From positions 1 through 64,000 of the forward strand of contig SVKL01000010.1 of the NCBI GenBank assembly GCA_015068495.1: 64,000 nucleotides of DNA, read 5' to 3'. Every line of letters begins with the position of its first letter. The stretch's first letter is position 1. This document shows positions 28,105 to 37,394 of this stretch, piece after piece. Under the pieces are notes generated by a model. That model did not search any database. It had not been told where the DNA came from and saw only the letters and a list, made by a program, of their open reading frames with translations. Position numbers and translations under genes: made by a program. This DNA comes from Oscillospiraceae bacterium (GTDB lineage Bacteria; Bacillota; Clostridia; Oscillospirales; Oscillospiraceae).

Positions 28105-29988
28105 TTGGCAAATGCTGTTATTATGCCCAAAGCTGGCATAACCGTAGAAAGCTGTATCATCGGCGAATGGGTTAAGAAGGTTGGCGACACCGTAAACGTC
28201 GGCGACGTTCTGTTTACCTACGAGACCGATAAGGCAAGCTTCGAGTGTGAATCCACTGCAGCAGGTACTCTTTTGGACATCTTCTTTGAAGAGGGTGACG
28301 AGGTTCCCTGCTTGACAAACGTCTGCGCCGTCGGTAACCCCGGCGAAGACACCTCTGCTCTGCGTGGCGGTTCCGCTGCCGACGCACCTGCTGAGGCTCC
28401 CGCTGCAGCACCCGCAGCCGCCGCTGCACCTGCTGCTACACCTGCCGCTTGCGCCACCAAGGCCCGCGGTGTTCTGATGCCCAAGGCCGGCATCACCGTC
28501 GAGAGCTGCATCATCGGCGAGTGGCTGAAGAAGGTTGGCGATCAGGTTAAGGTCGGCGACGTTCTGTTTACTTACGAGACCGACAAGGCTTCCTTCGAGT
28601 GCGAATCCACCGAGGAAGGCGAGCTGTTGGCTATCTTCTACGAGGAAGGCGACGAAGTTCCCTGCCTGGAGAACGTCTGCGCTGTTGGTCCTCACGGTGA
28701 GCCCACCGATTGCCTGAAGGGCATCGGCGGCACTCCCGCTGCTGAAGCAACTGCTGAGGCTGCTGCTCCTGCCGCTGAGGCTGCTGCTACACCCGCTACC
28801 GGCGGTGTGGAAACTGTCATTATGCCCAAGGCCGGCATTACTGTTGAGTCCTGCCTGATCGGCGAATGGCTGAAGAAGGTTGGCGACCAGATTAAGATCG
28901 GCGACGTTCTGTTCACCTACGAGACCGACAAGGCTTCCTTCGAGTGCGAGTCCACTGCAGAAGGCGAGCTGCTGGAGATCCTCTATAACGAGGGTGACGA
29001 AGTTCCCTGCCTGGAAGCTGTCTGCAAAATCGGCGTGAAGGGCGCTGCTGCCGCAGCACCTGCCGGCAACGCCGGCGCTGCCGTATCTCCCAGAGCCAAG
29101 AAGCTGGCTGCTACCGCCGGTGTGGATGCCACTATGGCAACCGGTACCGGTCCCAACGGCCGCATCATCGAGCGTGATGTCCGCGAGCTGATGGCCAATC
29201 CTCCCGCTCAGGCTGCTGCTCCCGCAGTTGCTGCCGAGGCACCTGCTGCCGCTCCTGCTGCTGCACCTGCAGCTGCTCCTGCTGCAAGCGAAGCCGAATA
29301 CAAGGATGTGAAGTTCAGCGGTATCCGCCGTGCAATCAGCAAGTCTATGACTACCTCCTTGCACACGATGGCTCAGCTGACCCACAACACCTCCTTCGAC
29401 GCAACCAACATTCTGAACTACCGCAAGGCTCTGAAGGCTGCCGGTGGCGAGTACGCAGGCATTACCTTGGGCGACATCATTCTGTATGCTGTTTCCCGCA
29501 CCCTGCTGAACCACCCCGACCTGAACGCCAATATGCTGGATGACAACTCCATCCGCCTGTTCAACCACGTGAACCTGGGTGTGGCTGTGGATACTCCCCG
29601 TGGCCTGATGGTGCCCACCATCTTCCACGCAGACGAGATGAGCCTGCTGGAGATCTCCAAGGCTGTTAAGGCTTTGGCAGCTGAGTGCCGCGACGGCGCA
29701 ATCAGCCCCGACAAGCTGTCCGGTGGCTCCTTCACCGTATCCAATCTGGGTAATATGGGCGTTGAGTCCTTTACTCCTGTTATCAATCCTCCCCAGACCG
29801 GTATTCTGGGTGTTTGCGGCACTATCGACCGTGTCCGCAAGGGCGCAGACGGCTCTATCGAGCTGTACCCCGCAATGGGCCTGAGCCTGACCTATGACCA
29901 CCGCGCTGTGGACGGCACACCCGCAGCTAAGTTCCAAAAGGAACTGGGCTTCAATCTGGAGAACTTCACAGTTCTGCTGAGCAAGTAA
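28105..29988 (+). CDS. 2-oxoacid dehydrogenase complex E2 (dihydrolipoamide acyltransferase) with three lipoyl domains
   Basis: TTG start after aaggagg (LANAVIMPKAG); three FTYETDKASFECEST lipoyl motifs; peripheral-subunit-binding domain SPRAKKLAATAGVDATMATGTGPNGRIIERDV; catalytic YDHRAVDG. Confidence 0.93.
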   Translation: MANAVIMPKAGITVESCIIGEWVKKVGDTVNVGDVLFTYETDKASFECESTAAGTLLDIFFEEGDEVPCLTNVCAVGNPGEDTSALRGGSAADAPAEAPAAAPAAAAAPAATPAACATKARGVLMPKAGITVESCIIGEWLKKVGDQVKVGDVLFTYETDKASFECESTEEGELLAIFYEEGDEVPCLENVCAVGPHGEPTDCLKGIGGTPAAEATAEAAAPAAEAAATPATGGVETVIMPKAGITVESCLIGEWLKKVGDQIKIGDVLFTYETDKASFECESTAEGELLEILYNEGDEVPCLEAVCKIGVKGAAAAAPAGNAGAAVSPRAKKLAATAGVDATMATGTGPNGRIIERDVRELMANPPAQAAAPAVAAEAPAAAPAAAPAAAPAASEAEYKDVKFSGIRRAISKSMTTSLHTMAQLTHNTSFDATNILNYRKALKAAGGEYAGITLGDIILYAVSRTLLNHPDLNANMLDDNSIRLFNHVNLGVAVDTPRGLMVPTIFHADEMSLLEISKAVKALAAECRDGAISPDKLSGGSFTVSNLGNMGVESFTPVINPPQTGILGVCGTIDRVRKGADGSIELYPAMGLSLTYDHRAVDGTPAAKFQKELGFNLENFTVLLSK

Positions 29989-29991
29989 GAG

Positions 29992-31365
29992 GTGGCTATG
30001 GAACTGTTCGATTTACTGGTCGTTGGCGGCGGACCCGGCGGATACCTTTGCGCTGAGCGTGCTGCCCAAGGCGGTATGAAAGTTGCCTTGTTTGAGAAAA
30101 GAGCCCTTGGCGGCACTTGCCTGAATGAGGGCTGTATCCCCACCAAGACACTGCTGAACTCTTCCAAAATGTACCGTCACGCAACCGAAAGCGAGGCCTA
30201 CGGTGTTACCGCCAGCGGTGTCATCTTCGACCACGCAAAGGTAGTGGCACGGAAGAATAATGTGGTAAAAACACTGGTTGCCGGTGTTGGCGCAACAATG
30301 AATGCCAACAAGGTAACCGTGATTACCGGAGATGCAGTTATCTCCGGTCGCGCAGATGATGGCTTTGCTGTCACTGCAAACGGAACAACCTATACCGGAC
30401 GCCGGCTGGCAATTGCCAGCGGCTCCGAAACCGTGATTCCCCCCGTTCCCGGCCTGAAAGAGGGCTTGGCAGCCGGCTTCGTGGTGACCAACCGCGAGGT
30501 GCTGGATTTGATGGAACTACCCAAGGAAATGGTAGTTATCGGCGGCGGTGTTATCGGTTTGGAAATGGCCTACTACTTCGCCTCTGTGGGCGTTAAGGTA
30601 ACGGTTATTGAGATGATGCCCAAGATTGCCGGCGCAACCGATCCGGAAATCTGCAAGGTGCTCACCGACGCCTTTGAAAAGCGTGGTATGGTATTCAAGC
30701 TCTCTGCCAAGGTGCTGGAAGTGAAAACCAATTCCGTCATCTACGAGGAGAACGGCCAGCAGAAGGAAATCGCCTGCGATAAGGTTCTGCTTTCTGCCGG
30801 TCGCCGTCCTGCTACCGCAGGCATCGGCTTGGAAACACTGGGTCTGCAAATGGATAGAGCTGCCATTGTCACTGACCGTCATATGTGCACCACTGTACAG
30901 AATGTGTACGCAGTAGGCGACTGCAACGGTAAGTCTATGCTTGCCCACACCGCCTACCGGGAAGCTGAGGTTGCGGTAAACCATATGTTGGGCAAGTGTG
31001 ACGAAATGCGTTATGACGTAATCCCTGCCGTTATCTACACCGACCCTGAGGTGGCATCCATTGGCCACAGCAAGGAAGGCGCAGAGAAACTGGGTATGAA
31101 CGTAAAGGAAGTAAAGCTTCCTATGTCCTACGCAGGCCGTTACTTGGCAGAGACCAACGGCGGCAAGGGCTTTATCAAGCTGGTGGTGGACACCGACCGT
31201 AACCGGCTGGTTGGCTGCCATATGGTAGGCTCCTACGCATCTGAAATCATTATGACCGCAACGATGATGGTGGACACCGAGCTGACACCCGATCGCTTGA
31301 AAAAGCTGGTATTCCCTCATCCCACGGTTGCAGAAATTATTCGTGAAGCAATTTTCCATATTTAA
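29992..31365 (+). CDS. lpdA: Dihydrolipoamide dehydrogenase (E3)
   Basis: GGGPGGYLCAERAAQ; GGTCLNEGCIPTKTLL redox disulfide; GGGVIGLEMAYYFASVG; HPTVAEIIREA. Confidence 0.95.
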   Translation: MAMELFDLLVVGGGPGGYLCAERAAQGGMKVALFEKRALGGTCLNEGCIPTKTLLNSSKMYRHATESEAYGVTASGVIFDHAKVVARKNNVVKTLVAGVGATMNANKVTVITGDAVISGRADDGFAVTANGTTYTGRRLAIASGSETVIPPVPGLKEGLAAGFVVTNREVLDLMELPKEMVVIGGGVIGLEMAYYFASVGVKVTVIEMMPKIAGATDPEICKVLTDAFEKRGMVFKLSAKVLEVKTNSVIYEENGQQKEIACDKVLLSAGRRPATAGIGLETLGLQMDRAAIVTDRHMCTTVQNVYAVGDCNGKSMLAHTAYREAEVAVNHMLGKCDEMRYDVIPAVIYTDPEVASIGHSKEGAEKLGMNVKEVKLPMSYAGRYLAETNGGKGFIKLVVDTDRNRLVGCHMVGSYASEIIMTATMMVDTELTPDRLKKLVFPHPTVAEIIREAIFHI

Positions 31366-31379
31366 GGAGGAAATAAAAT

Positions 31380-33857
31380 ATGCCTAAGAGTTTATTTGTT
31401 GATCCTAAGGAAGTCCGTGCAGCCGGTAAGGTTACATTTAACGACATTCCCGTGAATCAGTACAACAAGTCCGTGAAGGACGAGCTGAAGTCCGGCAAGT
31501 ACACCAAGGAAGACCTGATTCGTATCTTCCGCGATATGACCGTTCTGCGTGAGTTCGAGACCATGCTGAACAACATCAAGACCCAAGGCGGCTACAACGG
31601 TATCGACCATACCTACCCCGGTCCTGCGCACCTGTCCATCGGTCAGGAAGCAGCCTGTGTAGGTCAGGCATACCTGCTGGACGAGAACGACTTCGCTTTC
31701 GGCAGCCACCGCTCCCACTCCGAGATTCTGGCTAAGGCTCTGTCCACCATCAACAAGATGAGCGACGAGCAGCTGATGAACGTGATGGAGAACTTCCTGG
31801 AGGGCAAGTGCCTGCGTTCTACCCAGCGTCTGGGTGAGACCAAGGACGTGAAGGAGCTGGCTATCCGCTTCATCCTGTACGGTACACTGTCTGAGATTTT
31901 TGCCCGTGAGACCGGTTTCCACCTGGGTATGGGCGGCTCTATGCACGCCTTCTTCCTGCCCTTCGGTATCTACCCCAACAACGCAATTGTTGGCGGCTCC
32001 GGCACTATCTCCACCGGCGCAGCCCTGTTCAAGAAGGTAAATGACAAGAAGGGTATCGTTGTCTGCAACGTTGGCGACGCTGCTATGTCCCGTGGTCCTG
32101 TTTGGGAAGCTCTGAACTTCGCTGCTATGGACCAGTACAAGACCTTGTGGGAGTCCCACAAGGACGGTATGCCCATCCTGTACAATATCTTCAACAACTC
32201 CTACGGTATGGGCGACCAGACCCGCGGCGAGACCATGGGCCAGGGCGTTATGGCTCGTATCGCTTCCGGCGTAAGCCCCACTCAGTTCCACGCTGAGACT
32301 GTTGACGGCTTCAACCCCTTGGCAGTGATCGACGCTATGGAGCGCAAGCTGGAGCTGCTCCGCAACGGCCAGGGCCCTGTAATGCTGGAAACCCTTACTT
32401 ACCGTTTCTCCGGCCACTCCGTCTCCGACCAGAACGCTTACCGTACAAAGGAAGAGATGGACGCTTGGAAGGAAGTGGACCCGCTGACCACCTATCCCGC
32501 AGAGCTGGTTAAGGCCGGTGTTATGACCCAGGCTGAGGTAGACGCTATCTTGGAGGAAACCAAGGAGCGTATGACTCTGATCTGCAAGGCAGCTGCCGAT
32601 CCCGAGATCAGCCCCTACTGCGATTTCGATAAGGATCCCGCTGTGGTTGAGCGTCTGATGTTCTCCAATCAGCAGGTCGAGGCTTTTGAAGCACATCGTA
32701 CTCCTGAGTTCACCGTTCCCAAGGAAGAGGCCGAAGGCTACAAGAAGATCAAGTCCAAGAGCCGCAGCCCCTGGGATGCAGACGGCAAGCCCGTTTCCAA
32801 GATGAAGCTGTACAACCTTCGTGACGCTCTGTCTGAGGTTATCTGGGACCGCTTCTACGAGGATCCCACTTTGATCGCTTACGGCGAAGACTGCCGTGAC
32901 TGGGGTGGCGCATTCGCTGTTTACCGTGGTATGATGGACGCTCTGCCTCACTGCCGTCTGTTCAACTCCAACCTGGCTGAAGGCGCAATCGTTGGTACTG
33001 CTGTTGGTTACGCACTGTCCGGCGGCCGCGCTCTGGTAGAGCTGATGTACGCTGACTTCATCGGCTGCGCCGGTGACGAGATCTTCAACCAGATGGCTAA
33101 GTGGCAGTCTATGTCCGCCGGCATCCTGAAGATGCCTCTGGTTCTGCGTGTTTCTGTTGGCTCCAAGTACGGCGCACAGCACTCTCAGGACTGGACCGCA
33201 CTGTGCGCACACATCCCCGGCCTGAAGGTGGTATTCCCCGCAACTCCCTGGGAAGCTAAGGGTCTGATGGAGACCGCTCTGAAGGGCACTGACCCTGTTG
33301 TCTTCTTCGAATCTCAGAGAATCTACGACAAGGGTGAAGAGTTCCACGAAGGCGGCGTGCCTGCTGAGCGTTACGAAATCACCATTGGTGACGTGAACAA
33401 GATTCGCGACGGTAAGGACGTTACCATCCTGACCGTGGGTGCTGTTCTGTACCGGGCTATGGATGCTGTAAAGGAACTGTCCGAGAAGTACGGTATGGAG
33501 GCTGAGGTTATTAACCTGCACTCTTTGGCTCCTCTGGATTACACCAAGATTGTGGAGTCCGTCCGTAAGACCGGTCGCGTGGTGCTGGTATCCGATGCTT
33601 GCGCCCGTGGCAGCTTTATGAATGACGTTGCCCGTAACATCACCGAGCTGTGCTTCGACGATTTGGATGCGCCTCCCGTTGTGATCGGCGCTAAGAACTG
33701 GATTACACCTCCCTTCGAGTTCGACAAGTACTTCTTCCCGCAGGCTGAGTGGATCATTGACGCTATCAATGATAAGCTGATTCCTTTGGAAGGCCACGTG
33801 TCCACCACCGGTTGCACCGAAGCTGAGCACATCCGCCGCGCTAAGGAAGGCGTGTAA
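31380..33857 (+). CDS. Fused E1 alpha-beta subunit of a TPP-dependent 2-oxoacid dehydrogenase
   Basis: Alpha half: GPAHLSIGQEA, GMGGSMHAF, TPP-site-like GDAAMSRGPVWEALNFAA; beta half: AYGEDCRDWGGAFAVYRGM, NLAEGAIVGTAVGYAL, GAKNWITPPFEF. Confidence 0.92.
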   Translation: MPKSLFVDPKEVRAAGKVTFNDIPVNQYNKSVKDELKSGKYTKEDLIRIFRDMTVLREFETMLNNIKTQGGYNGIDHTYPGPAHLSIGQEAACVGQAYLLDENDFAFGSHRSHSEILAKALSTINKMSDEQLMNVMENFLEGKCLRSTQRLGETKDVKELAIRFILYGTLSEIFARETGFHLGMGGSMHAFFLPFGIYPNNAIVGGSGTISTGAALFKKVNDKKGIVVCNVGDAAMSRGPVWEALNFAAMDQYKTLWESHKDGMPILYNIFNNSYGMGDQTRGETMGQGVMARIASGVSPTQFHAETVDGFNPLAVIDAMERKLELLRNGQGPVMLETLTYRFSGHSVSDQNAYRTKEEMDAWKEVDPLTTYPAELVKAGVMTQAEVDAILEETKERMTLICKAAADPEISPYCDFDKDPAVVERLMFSNQQVEAFEAHRTPEFTVPKEEAEGYKKIKSKSRSPWDADGKPVSKMKLYNLRDALSEVIWDRFYEDPTLIAYGEDCRDWGGAFAVYRGMMDALPHCRLFNSNLAEGAIVGTAVGYALSGGRALVELMYADFIGCAGDEIFNQMAKWQSMSAGILKMPLVLRVSVGSKYGAQHSQDWTALCAHIPGLKVVFPATPWEAKGLMETALKGTDPVVFFESQRIYDKGEEFHEGGVPAERYEITIGDVNKIRDGKDVTILTVGAVLYRAMDAVKELSEKYGMEAEVINLHSLAPLDYTKIVESVRKTGRVVLVSDACARGSFMNDVARNITELCFDDLDAPPVVIGAKNWITPPFEFDKYFFPQAEWIIDAINDKLIPLEGHVSTTGCTEAEHIRRAKEGV

Positions 33858-33863
33858 GCAACA

Positions 33864-34496
33864 ATGGAGATACAACGCACTGCCAATGCAGGTGTGCTGC
33901 TGAAGCTGGATGGCGTGTCTATCCTGCTGGACGGGCTTGCAGACAGGGTGGAAGGCTACCTTCCCACACCGCCTGCTATCGCCCAAGACTTGCTGGACAA
34001 CCTGCCGGATATCTTGGCGTTTACCCATTGCCATAAAGACCATTGCAGTGAAGCGTTGCTTCTCCCATACCGCAAACAGAATCTCCGGCCCATTATTGGG
34101 CCGGAGTTACTGCATCAAGGCGCGGTAAAAGTGGGGGATGTGACGATTACACCTGTGGCAAGCCGCCACTTGGGCAAGGCTGAGCCGGGACTTACCCACG
34201 TCAGCTACATTGTGCAGGGAAGCAAATGCCTGTGGTTTATGGGCGATGCTGCGCCTTTGCAGTGGAAAAACCGCACCGATTTACCCAAACCGGACGTGCT
34301 GATTGCCCCCTATGCCTACGGTAACACCAAGGCGGTATGGGATATGACCTGCAGCCTGACAAGGAATGTGGTTTTGCTGCACCTACCGGACAGAGAAAAG
34401 GATATATACGGTCTGTGGGACGGTGTGGATTCCACCACCCGCGGCACTACCGCCAACCTTTACATTCCGCAAATCGGTGAAACCATTGCAATCTAA
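33864..34496 (+). CDS. MBL-fold metallo-hydrolase
   Basis: FTHCHKDHCSEALL (HxHxDH) motif and later metal-site-like MGDAAP; last gene of the operon. Confidence 0.85.
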   Translation: MEIQRTANAGVLLKLDGVSILLDGLADRVEGYLPTPPAIAQDLLDNLPDILAFTHCHKDHCSEALLLPYRKQNLRPIIGPELLHQGAVKVGDVTITPVASRHLGKAEPGLTHVSYIVQGSKCLWFMGDAAPLQWKNRTDLPKPDVLIAPYAYGNTKAVWDMTCSLTRNVVLLHLPDREKDIYGLWDGVDSTTRGTTANLYIPQIGETIAI

Positions 34497-34527
34497 ATGA
34501 ATATAGGAACGAATCTTCCAATAAAGA

Positions 34528-34560
34528 AAAGGCGTGCTGCATTGCAGCACGCCTTTTGCT
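34528..34560. terminator. Bidirectional terminator
   Basis: aaaaggcgtgctgcattgcagcacgccttttgctt. Confidence 0.8.
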
Positions 34561-36449
34561 TATTTATAATAATTGCAGGTGAGTAAAAGATTGCTGATTG
34601 TCCGGAATTCAGAGGACAGCGCAGCCATCTGTGTGATTTCCTCTTGGGTTACGGACCTGTTTTGTGTGTTCATCAGAATCTGTTCGTTTTTGTAGGCGAC
34701 ACCCTCGCAAATCCAGCTTCCGTCGGGGAAGAGGGCGAAGCCTATATAGTTCGGGTCAAAGGCGTCCTGCCCTAAATAGGAATAGGGAGAATCAACGCCC
34801 AGCAGATTCAGTACCGTGGGGAGAAAATCCGCTGTGTTCAGGGTCTTGCTGACTTCCATAGACGGGCCGTCTGCCGACCAGATAAAGCAGGGAGTCTTTT
34901 CCAGCAATAATTCCTCGCTGACACCGGAATGCCCGTATAGTTCCTCCATATCCTTATAGCCGTAGGTGTAGTGGTCGGTCATCGCCACAATTACAGTGTT
35001 TTCCAGCTGCCCATTGGCTTCCAGTTCGGTTAGCAGACGGGCAAACATATTGTCCACCAGCTTGGCCTTTACCCGCGCGCAATCCTCTTCTTCACTGCCG
35101 TAGGCACCCCGATAGCTGGGGTATTTGCGCAGAGCATAGGCGCTGAGCACCTCGTTGTATTTGTAGCTTAAGTGCGCAGACCGGGTGATGATGGTGTTAA
35201 AGGTTAAACCGTCCCGGAAAAAATCTTCCTTGATTTCCTCGTTGTCAAACAGGTAAACATCGCTGTACAGGTCATTCTTTTCGTCGGTGTAGTCCTCGTA
35301 GCACACATAATTCTCATACCCCATTGCCGGCTCAAAAACACCGCGGCTGTAAAAGTCCGGGTCATTGTAGTGGAACACCTTGGCAGAGTATCCGTTTTCG
35401 GTCATTTGGGAGGCAATGGACTGATTGAAGCTGTTGGTCACATAGTCAAACACATAGCTGCCGGTTGTGGGGAGATAAATACCGGTGTTCATACAGAACT
35501 CAGAGTTTAAGGTGCGGGCGCTGCCGTAGCCGGGGGTGTAGAAGTTGGTGAACTGAATGCCTTCGTCCATCAAACGGCAGATGGTAGGTGTGTCTCTCTC
35601 CGTGATCATCCAGTCGTCCATAGACTCCATCAGCACCATAACCACATTTTTGCCTTCAAAAACGCCGGTCATCTCATTGTCCGTGTGCTGACCCCGCTGT
35701 GCAAAATACTGGTCCACCCTGTGTTTTTGCTGATTGATTGCCATACGATAGGCAGGGGTGAGGGGATACAGCTCATTGACCCAAATATCCCGCAGCGTCA
35801 GCTGATAAATGCCCGTGATATCAAAAACCTTCTTGGCATCATACATCGTTTTGTAGATGGCTCTGTAAGATGAGGACTGCTTGTATTCCGAGTGCGTACC
35901 CCAAACCTGTCTATCCCGCAGGAAAACAAGCTCCGGAAGAAAGCAAAGTCCAATCAAAAAGGCAACGCCGCTGATCAGATAGGGAAGACGGGAGAGAAAT
36001 TTCGCCGGCGTGACCGGAAAGAAACGCAAAACCAAAACGCCAATACCAATCATAATAACTGCGCCCACCCACCAAAGGACAGGGAAGTGGGAGAGTACAT
36101 CACCCAAAAAAGCAGCGCCCTCGCCGGCGTACCCAATGGTGGAAAGCCACATCAGCTTGTCGAATACCTGATAGTAGCCTGCCTGTGCCAATGCCCACAG
36201 AAAGATAGCGAAGTAAAGGATGCCGTAGGTGATTTTTGCGGCTTTTCTTGGCAGACACAGGATAAAACCTGCCAGCATCAGCGACCAGACAGCGCCGAAG
36301 CCCAAACCGGAAGCGCCGCTTGGCTTTAACAGGCAAAAGGTGAAAAGCTCAATAAAAAAGAAGGATGCAAACAGAATCCAAAAGCCAAGCAAGTATTTCC
36401 ACAGTGGCGACCTTTTGAAAAACTGCTTTACAGTAAGGAAAAAATTCAC
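34560..36449 (-). CDS. LTA synthase-like membrane sulfatase-fold protein
   Basis: N-terminal TMs then KNVVMVLMESMDDW, YTPGYGSARTLNSEFC, VIVAMTDHYTYG, TPCFIWSADGP. Confidence 0.9.
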   Translation of the reverse strand: MNFFLTVKQFFKRSPLWKYLLGFWILFASFFFIELFTFCLLKPSGASGLGFGAVWSLMLAGFILCLPRKAAKITYGILYFAIFLWALAQAGYYQVFDKLMWLSTIGYAGEGAAFLGDVLSHFPVLWWVGAVIMIGIGVLVLRFFPVTPAKFLSRLPYLISGVAFLIGLCFLPELVFLRDRQVWGTHSEYKQSSSYRAIYKTMYDAKKVFDITGIYQLTLRDIWVNELYPLTPAYRMAINQQKHRVDQYFAQRGQHTDNEMTGVFEGKNVVMVLMESMDDWMITERDTPTICRLMDEGIQFTNFYTPGYGSARTLNSEFCMNTGIYLPTTGSYVFDYVTNSFNQSIASQMTENGYSAKVFHYNDPDFYSRGVFEPAMGYENYVCYEDYTDEKNDLYSDVYLFDNEEIKEDFFRDGLTFNTIITRSAHLSYKYNEVLSAYALRKYPSYRGAYGSEEEDCARVKAKLVDNMFARLLTELEANGQLENTVIVAMTDHYTYGYKDMEELYGHSGVSEELLLEKTPCFIWSADGPSMEVSKTLNTADFLPTVLNLLGVDSPYSYLGQDAFDPNYIGFALFPDGSWICEGVAYKNEQILMNTQNRSVTQEEITQMAALSSEFRTISNLLLTCNYYK

Positions 36450-36594
36450 AGAAAATCCTCCGATTTAACAGTAATTTCCTTTAGTGTACCACATAGCTGC
36501 AGGAAAAACAACTTTCCCATGGAAAGGTTTACGAAGAATTTACTATTTTGTTAGGAAAGCGCCAATTTGTTTTGCCCTTTCAGCAAAAAAAGGC

Positions 36595-36623
36595 TTGACA
36601 AAACAGGCGCACATAGCTATAAT
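36595..36623 (+). promoter_or_regulatory. Sigma70-type promoter of the tRNA pair
   Basis: TTGACA (36595-36600), 17-bp spacer, TATAAT (36618-36623). Confidence 0.85.
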
Positions 36624-36643
36624 AAGCGTGTTCTGTTTGAGCC

Positions 36644-36719
36644 GCCGGTATAGCTCAGTTGGTAGAGCAGCTGATTTGTAATCAGCAGGTCGGGGGTTCG
36701 AGTCCGTCTACCGGCTCCA
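36644..36719 (+). tRNA. tRNA-Thr (anticodon TGT)
   Basis: GCCGGTA..TACCGGC acceptor, CTGATTTGTAATCAG anticodon arm, GGTTCGAGTCC T-arm, encoded CCA. Confidence 0.96.
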
Positions 36720-36748
36720 TACAGGCATCAGCAGAATAAAGTGAATAT

Positions 36749-36833
36749 GGGGGATTTCCCGAGTGGCCAAAGGGGACAGACTGTAAATCTGCTGCTTATA
36801 GCTTCGGTGGTTCGAATCCACCATCCCCCACCA
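36749..36833 (+). tRNA. tRNA-Tyr (anticodon GTA)
   Basis: Class II tRNA; GGGGGAT..ATCCCCC acceptor, CAGACTGTAAATCTG anticodon arm, long variable arm, encoded CCA. Confidence 0.96.
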
Positions 36834-36841
36834 AACCAAAC

Positions 36842-36866
36842 CCAGACCGTTAGGTCTGGGTTTTTG
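36842..36866 (+). terminator. Terminator downstream of tRNA-Tyr
   Basis: cccagaccgttaggtctgggtttttg. Confidence 0.8.
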
Positions 36867-36916
36867 GTTTGGTGGAGAATGGATGGTGAGATTCGAACCC
36901 ATAGCAGTGCAACTGT
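36865..36916. repeat. 52-bp direct repeat, copy 1
   Basis: tggtttggtggagaatggatggtgagattcgaacccatagcagtgcaactgt, identical at 38865-38916 (offset exactly 2000 bp). Confidence 0.95.
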
Positions 36917-37247
36917 CCGGTGGACAGTTGCTTCGACCAGTGCAAACACTGGTCGATACAATTATTTTCTTTCGCCTATGCGAAAGAAAATGCAAATCGA
37001 ATCCACCATCCCCCACCAAAAATCCTCGTTCGCAAGAACGGGGATTTTTACTTTTTCACTATTACCTCTTCACTCTTCACTTTACTCTTATTTACTCGGA
37101 TTTTTGGAAAGTAAGAAGTAATAGTGAATAGTGAAGAAGTTCGGTGTCTGCTCCGCAGACGAATATAAAAATCTCCGTCAAGGTGGATTCGAACCACCGA
37201 AGCAAAAATAATGAGCAGATTTAGCGATTTAATATCGCTAAGTCTGC
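36909..37247. repeat. Array of hairpins and tRNA-Tyr-like fragments
   Basis: Stems at 36909-36931, 36933-36956, 36964-36991, ~37017-37051, 37146-37160 and ~37214-37247; tRNA-Tyr 3' identities at 36997-37020 (direct) and 37182-37203 (inverted). Confidence 0.85.
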
Positions 37248-37394
37248 CTTTTTTAGTTTTTATAATTGTTAAATATTGCGGCACTTTTTCAATATGGTAT
37301 AATCAATTTGAAAATTTAGTGAGACCTTTTGCAGTTTCATCCGTTAAATAAGTGAAAGGAAATAGAATCGTACCTTTCGGAAAGGAGAAAATCA

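Noticed and set aside
28081-34043. Antisense ORFs opposite E2 and E1 (618 and 883 aa)
   Set aside because: Caused by biased codon usage of the sense genes, which carry unambiguous lipoyl, catalytic and TPP motifs.
36865-37203. Additional tRNA genes on either strand
   Set aside because: Only T-arm/acceptor 3' segments are present; no D-arm or anticodon arm, so they are fragments.
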